Program-made: the position numbers and the translations under genes
Part shown: positions 26,236-33,963 of the stretch, piece after piece
Layout of the letters: every line of letters begins with the position of its first letter
Position numbering within the stretch: position 1 is the first letter of the stretch
DNA from: Sphaerisporangium rubeum
Lineage (GTDB): Bacteria; Actinomycetota; Actinomycetes; Streptosporangiales; Streptosporangiaceae
Direction: 5' to 3'
Length of the DNA: 64,000 nt
Assembly: GCF_014207705.1 (NCBI RefSeq)
Contig: NZ_JACHIU010000001.1
Location: 744,001-808,000, forward strand
The notes under the pieces: generated by a model
Database searches by the model: none
What the model was told of the DNA's origin: nothing
What the model saw: the letters and a program-made list of their open reading frames with translations, nothing else

Positions 26236-26571
26236 TCAGTCGCGTGCGGTGCGCGCGCCGACCGGCTCTCTGCTGTGCCGTGGTTCGGTGTGGCCCGGGA
26301 AGGGACGCATGGTCTCCGAGCCCTGGATCTCACGCACACCCTGCGGCTCCGGAGCGCGCTCGGGAAGCGGGGTGCCGTCGGTCATGTGACGCACGACGTC
26401 CACGAGCTCCTCGGGGGTGTCCGCCTCGGCGAGTACGCCTCGCGCCGCGGCCTTGGAGCGCGGGGTGGCCCAGTAGCGGCGGGTGTGCTCGCCGTACCAG
26501 ACCATCCAGCCGGGTAGCCGGGCCGCCAGCTCGCGCGCGGCGGTCTTGCCTTCCGTGACCTCGTTCGTCAT
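26236..26571 (-). CDS. conserved actinomycete hypothetical protein
   Basis: A small soluble protein of about 111 residues. The region LPGWMVWYGEHTRRYWA is the recognisable feature of an uncharacterised actinomycete family often found near signalling genes; the C-terminal half is proline/arginine-rich and probably disordered. Start at ATG 26569-26571 (MTNEVTEG) has GAGG five bases upstream; an ATG five codons earlier lacks a ribosome binding site. It is in tandem with the DUF4429 gene, 105 bases upstream. No function can be assigned. Confidence 0.6.
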   Translation of the reverse strand: MTNEVTEGKTAARELAARLPGWMVWYGEHTRRYWATPRSKAAARGVLAEADTPEELVDVVRHMTDGTPLPERAPEPQGVREIQGSETMRPFPGHTEPRHSREPVGARTARD

Positions 26572-26800
26572 CACGACCTCTTCCATGGTTCATCTGTCGC
26601 CGGCCGCATGGCCGTCGCCACCGCTGTGAACGCCCTCGCGAGCGTGTCGGCGGTCAGCCACCTACGGCGGTTGATCGACCAGCTCGAACCAGGTCGCAGC
26701 TTCCCTTGATCTCGTGGTAGTAACCTCGCCCCACCACTAAGGTACGCGGAAATGCCTCACATATTCCGATAAAATCCAACATCATTTAGATCGCCATCGT

Positions 26801-27826
26801 TCAGTGCGCCACGACAGGCGGCGGCGCCGTGCTTCCCCGCGGGGTCAGCCGCGCCGCCTCGTCCTCGAAGCCTCCCACCTCGTCCCCCGCGATGAGGCTC
26901 ATCAACCGCCGCGCCGCGTGCGCGCCGTAGGCGGGGATGTCCCGGCTGAGCGCGGTCAGCGCGGGCCGTACCACTTGGGAGAGCGGCGAGTCGTCCCACG
27001 CCACGATGGACAGGTCCCCGGGTACGTCGAGCCGCATCTCCTGTGCGACCGACAGCCCCGCGACGGCCATGATGTCGTTGTCGTACACGATCGCGGTGGG
27101 CCGGTCCGGCGAGCTGATCAGCCGCCGGGTGGCCCGCGCGCCTTCCTCACCGGTGTAGTCGGTGTGCACGACGGTGTGGCCGGTCAGCCCGAGCTGTCCG
27201 CACACGGTGTCGAAGGCGCGGTCGCGCAGCACGGTGTGCACGAGCTGCGGCAGGCCGGCGACCCTGGCGATCCTGCGGTGGCCGAGCGCGTACAGGTACC
27301 GCACGGCCTCGTGGACGGCGGGGGACTCGTCCGACCACACCGGCAGCAGGCCGCCGGACTCCGACGGGTGGCCGACGACGACGGCGGGAAGGCCGAGCAC
27401 CCGCAGCTCGGCCACCCGGGGGTCGCCGAAGTGGAGGTCGACCAGGATGGCGCCGTCGATGCGGCCCTCGCCCCACCAGCGGCGGTACGCCTCGATCTCC
27501 TGCTCGTGGTCGGCCACGACCTGGAGCATCAAGGCGAACGACCGCGCGGACAGCTCACCCTCGATGCCGCTGATCAGCTCCATGAAGAACGGCTCCATGC
27601 CGAGGACGCGCGCGGGCCTGCACACTACGAGGCCGACGGTGCGCGCCTGCGCGCCGTTGAGCGCGCGCGCGGCGCTGTTGGGCCGCCAGCCGATCTCCTT
27701 GGCGATGGCCTTGATCGCGGCGCGTTTGGACTCGGACACGCCGGGACGGTCGTTCAGCGCGTAAGAGACGGCGACCTTGGAGACCCCGGCCCGGCGCGCG
27801 ATGTCTGCGATCGTCGGTCGTTTCAC
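26801..27826 (-). CDS. LacI family transcriptional regulator
   Basis: A 341-residue LacI/GalR repressor. The N-terminal helix-turn-helix and hinge are intact: TIADIARRAGVSKVAVSYAL (residues 5-24), NDRPGVSESKR and RPNSAARALNGA; the periplasmic-binding-protein-like effector domain follows (TVGLVVCRP, DGAILVDLHFGD, GHRRIARVAG, AIVYDNDIMAVAGL). Start GTG at 27824-27826 with GGGAG upstream. It diverges from an Opp-type ABC transporter whose upstream region holds a TGGGAGCGCTCCCA palindrome, the operator recognised by CebR/CelR LacI proteins, so this protein probably represses the transporter and responds to an oligosaccharide. Confidence 0.9.
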   Translation of the reverse strand: MKRPTIADIARRAGVSKVAVSYALNDRPGVSESKRAAIKAIAKEIGWRPNSAARALNGAQARTVGLVVCRPARVLGMEPFFMELISGIEGELSARSFALMLQVVADHEQEIEAYRRWWGEGRIDGAILVDLHFGDPRVAELRVLGLPAVVVGHPSESGGLLPVWSDESPAVHEAVRYLYALGHRRIARVAGLPQLVHTVLRDRAFDTVCGQLGLTGHTVVHTDYTGEEGARATRRLISSPDRPTAIVYDNDIMAVAGLSVAQEMRLDVPGDLSIVAWDDSPLSQVVRPALTALSRDIPAYGAHAARRLMSLIAGDEVGGFEDEAARLTPRGSTAPPPVVAH

Positions 27827-28394
27827 GTCCGCTCCCTGGCTGAACCGGTTATGTTGCGGCGTTCTGCCGCGCACCTTACTACGCACCCTGCGACGACGTC
27901 CCCCGTGTCGTGGCGGAGCGTGATCGACCGTCGACCAGGAAGTCGTGCAAAGAACTACAAACCGACCACGCATCCCCATTAATACTAGGGCCTAATCCCT
28001 GGCTCGCCGCGTCCGGAACGGGCTTCCCGGGAAACCTCCCTGGGGCTGGACGATGTCTCAAACGGGTCACGCCTATTGACACACCGGACACAGGAAATTT
28101 ACTTTCACGGTACTTATCCGGTTCATCATCCGCTGCCTGAGCTGCCGCGACGGCAACGGCCGGCCGGCTGTCCCCGGTCCGGGGATGAGGTGTGACGACA
28201 ATCGAATCCTTGACCGAGCAAGCGGCGACCCGCGTATGGGAGCGCTCCCAAGAGCGCTCTCACGCTGGGTCACCGTGATCACGTACCAGGACCCCGTCCC
28301 GCCAGGGAGCACGCTCCCGTCAATCCCCCCTCCATCGGAGCCTGAAGGTTGTTCGGAACCCTCCGCGATCAGCTCGCGGAGGAAGGAGAAATCG
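27827..28394. promoter_or_regulatory. divergent intergenic region between lacI-like regulator and ABC transporter operon
   Basis: These 568 bases contain no convincing gene. Visible elements are TTGACA (28076-28081) with TACTTT 18 bases on (28100-28105), a near-consensus promoter facing the transporter; TTGACC at 28210-28215; the TGGGAGCGCTCCCA operator; and a looser GGGAGCACGCTCCC inverted repeat at about 28307-28320. A transcript from the upstream promoter would have a leader of about 280 bases. The minus-strand promoter for the regulator is not obvious. Confidence 0.55.
28237..28260. promoter_or_regulatory. CebR/CelR-type LacI operator plus adjacent palindrome
   Basis: TGGGAGCGCTCCCA at 28237-28250 is a perfect 14-bp palindrome identical to the operator described for CebR (Streptomyces) and CelR (Thermobifida), repressors of cello-oligosaccharide use. 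AGAGCGCTCT at 28251-28260 is a directly adjoining 10-bp palindrome sharing the same GAGCGCTC core, so a tandem or extended site is likely. It lies 145 bases upstream of the binding-protein start. Confidence 0.85.
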
Positions 28395-30155
28395 ATGCGA
28401 AACCGAGCGCGGTACCTGATCCCGCTCCTCGTCGCCGGTGTGGTGGCCGCCGGGTGTACCGGCGGCGGATCCACGCCACCCGCACCCCAGGGCTCCGGCT
28501 CGGCCAGCGCGCCAGGAGCGGCGGCGGCGAACCCGAATTCGCTGCCACGCAACGAGACGCTCTACATGAGCGGCACCCAGTGGGGCCCGCCGGCCAACTT
28601 CAACCCCATCCGTGAATGGGACTCGGCCACCGGCACCAAGGGCCTCGCGTACGAGACCCTGTTCCACTTCGACCCCAACGCCGGCAAGCTCATCCCCTGG
28701 CTCGCCGAGAGCGGCGACTGGGTCGACGACAAGACCTACCAGGTCAAACTCCGCTCCGGCGTCACCTGGTCGGACGGCAAGCCGTTCACCTCGGCCGACG
28801 TGAAGTACACCTTCGAGCTCGGCAAGATGGAGACCATCCCGTATCACAACATCTGGGACTTCCTGACCACCGTCGAGGCCGTCGACCCGCAGACGGTGAA
28901 GTTCAGCTTCTCCAAGGCCAACTACCAGCAGTGGAGCTTCAACCTGTACAGCAGGTCCATCGTGCCTGAGCACATCTGGAAGGACCGCTCCGAGCAGGAC
29001 GTGCTGGACGGCGTCAACGAGAACCCCGTCGCCACCGGCGCCTACAAGTACATGAGCCACGACCAGGACCGCGTGATCTGGGTCAAGCGCGACGACTGGT
29101 GGGGCAAGACGGCCCTGCGGATGGACCCCAAGCCCAAGTACATCGTCGACATCGTCAACTCCAGCAACGAGGTCGCGATGGGCCTGCTGCTGCAGAAGGG
29201 CCTGGACCTCAGCAACAACTTCCTCCCCGGCGCGGCGAACCTCGTCAAGGGGAACTTCGGCGTCTCGACGTTCTACCCCGAGCCGCCGTACATGCTGTCG
29301 GCCAACACGGCGTGGCTCGTGCCGAACACCACCAAGAAGCCGATGGACGACCCCGAGTTCCGCAAGGCGCTGGCGTACTCCGTCGACACCAAGAAGATCA
29401 TCGAGGGTGTGTACGGCAACCTGGTGAAGGTGTCCAGCCCGACCGGCCTGCTGCCGCAGTGGGACCAGTACGTCGACCAGTCCGTGGTCGGCCAGTCCGG
29501 CTTCACGTTCGACACCGCCAAGGCCAAGAAGCTGCTCGCCGACGCCGGCTACCGCGACCGCGACGGCGACGGCCTGGTGGAGAACAAGGACGGCTCCAAG
29601 ATCAACCTCAAGCTGATCGTGCCGTCCGGCTGGACCGACTGGATGGAGTCCATCCGGGTCATCGCCGCCAGCGCCAAGGACGCCGGGATCAACGTCACCC
29701 CCGACTTCCCCGACTTCAACGCTCTGGTGGAAGTGCGCAACAGCGGCAAGTTCGACCTGCTCATCAACAACGAGCGCGGCCTGTCCAGCACCCCGTGGAC
29801 GTACTACGACTACATCTTCCAGCTCCCCATCAGGAAGGTGCAGAACACGGTCAACTTCGGCCGGTACGAGAACAAGGAGGCCTGGGACCTGGTGCACGAG
29901 CTCGACCAGGTGAAGGCCGACGACGTCGAAGGCATGAAAGCCGTCATCTCCAAGCTCCAGAAGATCCACCTGGACGAGATGCCGATCATCCCGCTCTGGT
30001 ACAACGGCCTGTGGTCGCAGGTCAGCAGCTCGGTCTGGAAGAACTGGCCGTCCTCGGCGCCGAACGCGCCGAAGACCGCGCCGGTGGCGTGGCGCAACTG
30101 GATGGAGCTCGGCGGGTTCGAGACCATCGCACAGCTCCAGCCGGCGAACCCCTGA
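28395..30155 (+). CDS. ABC transporter substrate-binding lipoprotein (SBP_bac_5, Opp/Dpp type)
   Basis: A 586-residue extracellular solute receptor. The lipoprotein signal peptide MRNRARYLIPLLVAGVVAAG ends at the lipobox cysteine (Cys21), followed by a Gly/Ala/Pro-rich linker and the family-5 binding domain (LAYETLFHFDP, VTWSDGKPFTSADVKYTFE, DPEFRKALAYSVD, AKKLLADAGY). ATG at 28395 has GGAAGGAG six bases upstream. Family 5 proteins bind peptides, nickel or oligosaccharides; the upstream CebR/CelR box and LacI regulator favour beta-glucan or cello-oligosaccharides, as in thermophilic cellobiose Opp-type systems. First gene of the transporter operon, followed by an intergenic hairpin. Confidence 0.92.
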   Translation: MRNRARYLIPLLVAGVVAAGCTGGGSTPPAPQGSGSASAPGAAAANPNSLPRNETLYMSGTQWGPPANFNPIREWDSATGTKGLAYETLFHFDPNAGKLIPWLAESGDWVDDKTYQVKLRSGVTWSDGKPFTSADVKYTFELGKMETIPYHNIWDFLTTVEAVDPQTVKFSFSKANYQQWSFNLYSRSIVPEHIWKDRSEQDVLDGVNENPVATGAYKYMSHDQDRVIWVKRDDWWGKTALRMDPKPKYIVDIVNSSNEVAMGLLLQKGLDLSNNFLPGAANLVKGNFGVSTFYPEPPYMLSANTAWLVPNTTKKPMDDPEFRKALAYSVDTKKIIEGVYGNLVKVSSPTGLLPQWDQYVDQSVVGQSGFTFDTAKAKKLLADAGYRDRDGDGLVENKDGSKINLKLIVPSGWTDWMESIRVIAASAKDAGINVTPDFPDFNALVEVRNSGKFDLLINNERGLSSTPWTYYDYIFQLPIRKVQNTVNFGRYENKEAWDLVHELDQVKADDVEGMKAVISKLQKIHLDEMPIIPLWYNGLWSQVSSSVWKNWPSSAPNAPKTAPVAWRNWMELGGFETIAQLQPANP

Positions 30156-30167
30156 CCGGACGACCTC

Positions 30168-30198
30168 GCCCCCTCCCGCCAGGCGGGAGGGGGCTTTT
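30168..30198 (+). terminator. intrinsic terminator/attenuator within the ABC operon
   Basis: GCCCCCTCCCGCC (30168-30180) and GGCGGGAGGGGGC (30182-30194) form a perfect GC stem followed by TTTT, between the binding-protein gene and the first permease gene 14 bases downstream. Partial termination here would give an excess of binding protein over membrane components, as is usual for ABC importers. Confidence 0.85.
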
Positions 30199-30212
30199 CT
30201 GGAGATGATCTC

Positions 30213-31208
30213 GTGCGCCACTACTTCGGCAGAAAGCTGCTCATCTACGGCCTGACGTTCTTCGTCGCCGTCACGGTGAACTGGATGATCCCGCGCTTCA
30301 TGCCCGGTGATCCCGTCGCCAGCATGCTGGCCAGGGCCCGGGTGAGCCAGCCCGAGGCGCTGGAGGCCATGCGGGCCTACTACACCAACTTGTTCGGGCT
30401 CGACGAGCCCCTGTGGCGGCAGTACCTCAACTTCTGGGCCGCGCTGCTGCAAGGCGACTTCGGCATCAGTGTGTGGGTCTTCCCGACGCCGGTCGCCACG
30501 GTCATCCTCGGCGCCGTGCCGTACACCCTCGGCCTGATGATCCCGGCGGTGCTGCTCAGCTGGGTCGTCGGCAACCGCCTCGGCGCGTTCGCGGCGCGGC
30601 GCAAGCTGCTCGACAACACGGTGCTGCCGGTGGGGTACCTGCTGACCGCGACGCCGTACATGTGGATCGCGGTGATCCTCGCCTGGGGTCTCGGCGTGGT
30701 CGCGGGGATCTTCCCCGTCGCCGGCGGCTACGGCTTCTCGCTCAGGCCCACGTGGTCGCTGGAGTTCATCGGGAGCCTCCTGCTGCACTGGGCCCTGCCG
30801 TTCGCGTCGCTGTTCCTCGTCGCGCTCGGCGGCTGGGCCATCGGCATGCGCAACATGATCATTTACGAGCTGGAGTCGGACTACTCCAACTACCTGGCCG
30901 CGCTCGGCGCGCCACAGCGGCTCATCCGCAGGTACGCCTTCCGTAACGCCGTCCTGCCGCAGATCACCGGCCTCGCGCTGCAACTCGGCGTGCTGGTCGC
31001 CGGCGCGCTGGTCACCGAGATCGTCTTCTCCTACCCGGGCCTCGGCAGCCTGATTCTCAAAGCCATCCAGAACCAGGACTTCTTCCTGCTCCAGGGCACG
31101 TTCCTGTTCATCGTGCTCGGCGTGCTGATCGCCAACTTCATCATCGACATCGTCTACGTCGTCGTCGACCCCCGCACCCGGGCCGGTATGGCGGGAGCCG
31201 CCGCATGA
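30213..31208 (+). CDS. ABC transporter permease (DppB/OppB-like)
   Basis: A 331-residue inner-membrane permease with an N-terminal helix (LLIYGLTFFVAVTVNWMIP), the conserved PRFMPGDPV segment, about six transmembrane helices and the cytoplasmic EAA-type loop near residues 225-250 (YLAALGAPQRLIRRYAFRNA) that contacts the ATPases. GTG start at 30213 follows the hairpin and GGAGATGATCTC. It overlaps the next permease gene by ATGA, so the two are translationally coupled and form the heterodimeric channel. Confidence 0.92.
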   Translation: MRHYFGRKLLIYGLTFFVAVTVNWMIPRFMPGDPVASMLARARVSQPEALEAMRAYYTNLFGLDEPLWRQYLNFWAALLQGDFGISVWVFPTPVATVILGAVPYTLGLMIPAVLLSWVVGNRLGAFAARRKLLDNTVLPVGYLLTATPYMWIAVILAWGLGVVAGIFPVAGGYGFSLRPTWSLEFIGSLLLHWALPFASLFLVALGGWAIGMRNMIIYELESDYSNYLAALGAPQRLIRRYAFRNAVLPQITGLALQLGVLVAGALVTEIVFSYPGLGSLILKAIQNQDFFLLQGTFLFIVLGVLIANFIIDIVYVVVDPRTRAGMAGAAA

Positions 31209-32089
31209 CCGTCATCGACACCGCACTGCCGCAAAGCGCGACGAGCGTACGGCGCGAGGCGCTGTACTTCGCGTTCCGCAACGTCAAACTGCTCATCGGT
31301 CTCGGCGTCATCCTCGTGCTGCTCGCGATCGGGATCTTCGGCCCCCTGCTGGTCGCCGGCACGCCGAACGCCTACTCCGGCCTGCCGATGCAGCCGCCGT
31401 CGTCGCAGTACTGGCTCGGCACCAACACCTTCGGCCAGGACATCTGGGTCCAGTTCGTGTACGGCCTGCGCACCACGTTCATCGTGGGGGTACTCGGCGG
31501 CGGCCTCGCGGCGATCATCGGCATGGCCGTCGGCTTCCTCGCGGGCTACCGCGGCGGGCTGGTCGACGAGATCCTCAACATGCTCACCAACGTGATCCTC
31601 GTGCTGCCGACCCTGGCCGTCCTGCTGATCATCAACGCTTACCTCGGCATCCGCAGCGTCGGCGTGCAGGCCCTGTTCATCGGCCTGACGAGCTGGCCGT
31701 GGGCCGCGCGCGCCATCAGGGCCCAGACGTTCTCGCTGCGCACCCGCGAGTTCGTCGACCTGGCCAGGCTCAGCGGCGTGCGCACCCCGAAGATCATCCT
31801 GCGGGAGATCGCGCCGAACATGAGCTCCTACCTGTTCATGACGTTCATCCTGCTCTTCGGTGGTTCCATCCTCATCGCGTCCTCGCTCGACTTCATCGGC
31901 CTCGGCCCCACAGAAGGCGTGTCCCTCGGCCTGATGCTCCAGAACGCGCACCAGTGGAGCGCGCTGCATCTCGGCCTGTGGTGGTGGTTCGTCCCACCAG
32001 GCGCCGGCATCACCGCGATCGTCGGCGCGCTGTACGTCGCCAACGTCGGCCTCGACGAGGTCTTCAACCCGAAGCTGAGGGATTCATGA
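31205..32089 (+). CDS. ABC transporter permease (DppC/OppC-like)
   Basis: A 294-residue inner-membrane permease, partner of the preceding one. The N-terminal OppC-type helix (LLIGLGVILVLLAIGIFGPL) is followed by the conserved YWLGTNTFGQDIWVQFVYGL and FIVGVLGGGLAAIIG, and the EAA loop (FVDLARLSGVRTPKIILREI, about residues 180-200) binds the ATPase. ATG at 31205 overlaps the previous stop; its own stop overlaps the next ATG (ATGA). All motifs are normal and no defects are visible. Confidence 0.93.
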   Translation: MTVIDTALPQSATSVRREALYFAFRNVKLLIGLGVILVLLAIGIFGPLLVAGTPNAYSGLPMQPPSSQYWLGTNTFGQDIWVQFVYGLRTTFIVGVLGGGLAAIIGMAVGFLAGYRGGLVDEILNMLTNVILVLPTLAVLLIINAYLGIRSVGVQALFIGLTSWPWAARAIRAQTFSLRTREFVDLARLSGVRTPKIILREIAPNMSSYLFMTFILLFGGSILIASSLDFIGLGPTEGVSLGLMLQNAHQWSALHLGLWWWFVPPGAGITAIVGALYVANVGLDEVFNPKLRDS

Positions 32090-33030
32090 GCCTCACGGTC
32101 AACGACCTCCAGGTCTACTACCGGACCCTGAAAGGCGACGTGAAGGCGCTGGACGGCGTCACGTTCTCCGTCAGGGACGACGAGATCCTCGGTCTCGCCG
32201 GCGAGTCCGGGTGCGGCAAGACCACGCTCGGCAAGAGCCTGATCCGCATGGACGGCCGCATGAAGCACGTCGGCGGCACCGTCGAGCTGGACGGCGAGAC
32301 GCTTCCCATCGGCGACGACGCGCGCATGAACGCCTTCCGCTTCCACCACGTCTCGCTCATCCCGCAGTACTCGATGAGCGCCATGAACCCTACCCGCAAG
32401 ATCGGCAAGATGGTGGCGGAGCTGGTCAGGTCGCGCGGCGCCAGGCTGGACCGCGACGAGCTGCTGTCCCGCCTGGATCAGGTGGAGCTGTCGCACGAGG
32501 TGCTCGACCGGTACCCGATCGAGCTGTCCGGCGGCATGAAGCAGCGCATGGTCATGGTCATCTCGACCCTGCTCAACCCGTCGCTGCTCATCGCGGACGA
32601 GATCACCTCGGCGCTGGACGTGTCCACGCAGAAGGCCGTCGCCAAGGCGCTGGTCGGCTTCCGCCGGTCGGGCTTCGTCAAGAGCATGATCTTCATCACG
32701 CACGACATCTCGCTGACGTACCAGATCGCCGACACGATCATGGTGATGTACGCCGGCCGGCTCGCCGAGAAGGCCCCCGCGAGGACCATCGTCAACGCAC
32801 CGAAACACCCCTACACCCAGCTCCTCATCAACTCGCTCCCCGAGGTCGGCGTCCGCTACGCCGACAAGAAGCTGACCGGCATCCCCGGCAGCCCCCCCTC
32901 GCTGCTCGACCCCCCCTCCGGCTGCCGGTTCCGCGACCGGTGCCCCCTCGCGTTCGCCAAGTGCGCCGAGGAGGAACCGCCGGTGACAGAGCTCGAACCC
33001 GACCACTTCGTCGCCTGCTGGAAGGCATGA
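32086..33030 (+). CDS. ABC transporter ATP-binding protein (DppD/OppD-like)
   Basis: A 314-residue nucleotide-binding subunit. Walker A GESGCGKTT (about residues 39-47), Q-loop LIPQYSMSAMNP, ABC signature LSGGMKQR, Walker B LLIADEITSALD and the switch histidine in FITHDI are all intact. The C-terminal oligopeptide-transporter extension with GIPGSPPSLLDPPSGCRF and CPLAFAKC carries the cysteine cluster that often binds an iron-sulfur centre in Opp/Dpp ATPases. ATGA overlaps join it to the upstream permease and downstream ATPase genes. The usual ADEPT is ADEIT here and in the partner. Confidence 0.93.
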   Translation: MSLTVNDLQVYYRTLKGDVKALDGVTFSVRDDEILGLAGESGCGKTTLGKSLIRMDGRMKHVGGTVELDGETLPIGDDARMNAFRFHHVSLIPQYSMSAMNPTRKIGKMVAELVRSRGARLDRDELLSRLDQVELSHEVLDRYPIELSGGMKQRMVMVISTLLNPSLLIADEITSALDVSTQKAVAKALVGFRRSGFVKSMIFITHDISLTYQIADTIMVMYAGRLAEKAPARTIVNAPKHPYTQLLINSLPEVGVRYADKKLTGIPGSPPSLLDPPSGCRFRDRCPLAFAKCAEEEPPVTELEPDHFVACWKA

Positions 33031-33908
33031 TGCTCGTACTCGATGACGTCACGAAGGTCTACAAAGTAGGCGCCTTCGGTGGCAAGACGATGACGGCCGT
33101 CGGCGGGGTCAGCTTCGACGTACGGCCCGGTGAGGTCGTGTCCCTGATCGGGGAGAGCGGCAGCGGCAAGAGCACCATCGGCCGCATGATCCTCGGCCTC
33201 ACCCCCGTCACGTCCGGCACCATCTCCTTCGACGGCACCCCCGTGAAACCCGGCAAGGACTACTACCGGCACGTCCAAGGGGTGTTCCAGGACCCGTTCA
33301 GCTCCTACAACCCGGTGTTCAAGGCCGACCGGGTCTTCGGCATGATCAAGGAGCAGTACCACCCGGCCGACAAGGCGTGGGACCAGCGCGTCGAGGAGGC
33401 CCTCACCTCGGTCCGGCTCAACCCCGGCCAGGTCCTGAACAAGTACCCCCACCAGCTCAGCGGCGGCCAGCTCCAGCGTCTCCTCATCGCCAGAGCGCTG
33501 CTGCTCGACCTCAAGCTCCTGGTCGCCGACGAGATCACCAGCATGCTCGACGCCTCCACCCGCATCGACGTGCTCAACCTGCTGGCCGACCTCAAGACCC
33601 GCGGCCTCGGCGTCCTGTACATCACCCACGACCTGTCCCTCGGCAACTACCTGGCCGAACGCACCGTCGTCCTGCGCCGCGGCGCCATCGTCGAGACGGG
33701 GCTCACCGGCAAGGTCTTCGGCGACCCCCTGCACCCCTACACCCGCCAGTTGCTGTCCGCCGTCCCCCGCCTGCACGCCTCCTGGGAGGACGCCGCCGCC
33801 GTGGACACGTGCCTGTACCACGCGAGCGGCGCCACCGGCGCGCTGCACGAAGCCGAGGAAGGTCATCTCGTGGCGTGCGCACGCCTTCCGTCCTGTCCCG
33901 CGGCCTGA
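33027..33908 (+). CDS. ABC transporter ATP-binding protein (DppF/OppF-like)
   Basis: The second nucleotide-binding subunit, 293 residues. Walker A GESGSGKST (about 42-50), Q-loop FQDPFSSYNP, signature LSGGQLQR, Walker B LLVADEITSMLD and H-loop YITHDLS are complete. It begins with ATGATG overlapping the previous stop; MMLVLDDVTKVYK fits the family. The C-terminal extension keeps HPYTRQLLSAVP and two cysteines. It is the last transport gene; a strong hairpin lies four bases after its stop. The ATPase heterodimer should power import of the ligand chosen by the SBP. Confidence 0.93.
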   Translation: MMLVLDDVTKVYKVGAFGGKTMTAVGGVSFDVRPGEVVSLIGESGSGKSTIGRMILGLTPVTSGTISFDGTPVKPGKDYYRHVQGVFQDPFSSYNPVFKADRVFGMIKEQYHPADKAWDQRVEEALTSVRLNPGQVLNKYPHQLSGGQLQRLLIARALLLDLKLLVADEITSMLDASTRIDVLNLLADLKTRGLGVLYITHDLSLGNYLAERTVVLRRGAIVETGLTGKVFGDPLHPYTRQLLSAVPRLHASWEDAAAVDTCLYHASGATGALHEAEEGHLVACARLPSCPAA

Positions 33909-33911
33909 CAT

Positions 33912-33944
33912 CGTGGGTCCGCTCCGGCACGGAGCGGACCCACG
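33912..33944. terminator. strong hairpin after the ABC operon
   Basis: CGTGGGTCCGCTCCG (33912-33926) pairs perfectly with CGGAGCGGACCCACG (33930-33944) across a 3-base loop. There is no T-run after it. It lies only 8 bases before the AAGGAG ribosome binding site of the AMP-ligase gene, so it either ends the transporter transcript or tunes expression of the ligase. Confidence 0.7.
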
Positions 33945-33963
33945 TATTCGTAAGGAGCTGGAC

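Noticed and set aside
28320-30983. 887-codon minus-strand open frame opposite the substrate-binding protein
   Set aside because: Its translation is compositionally odd (Val/Asp/Gly/His-rich) with no domain, and the plus strand carries a lipobox and a complete family-5 binding protein.
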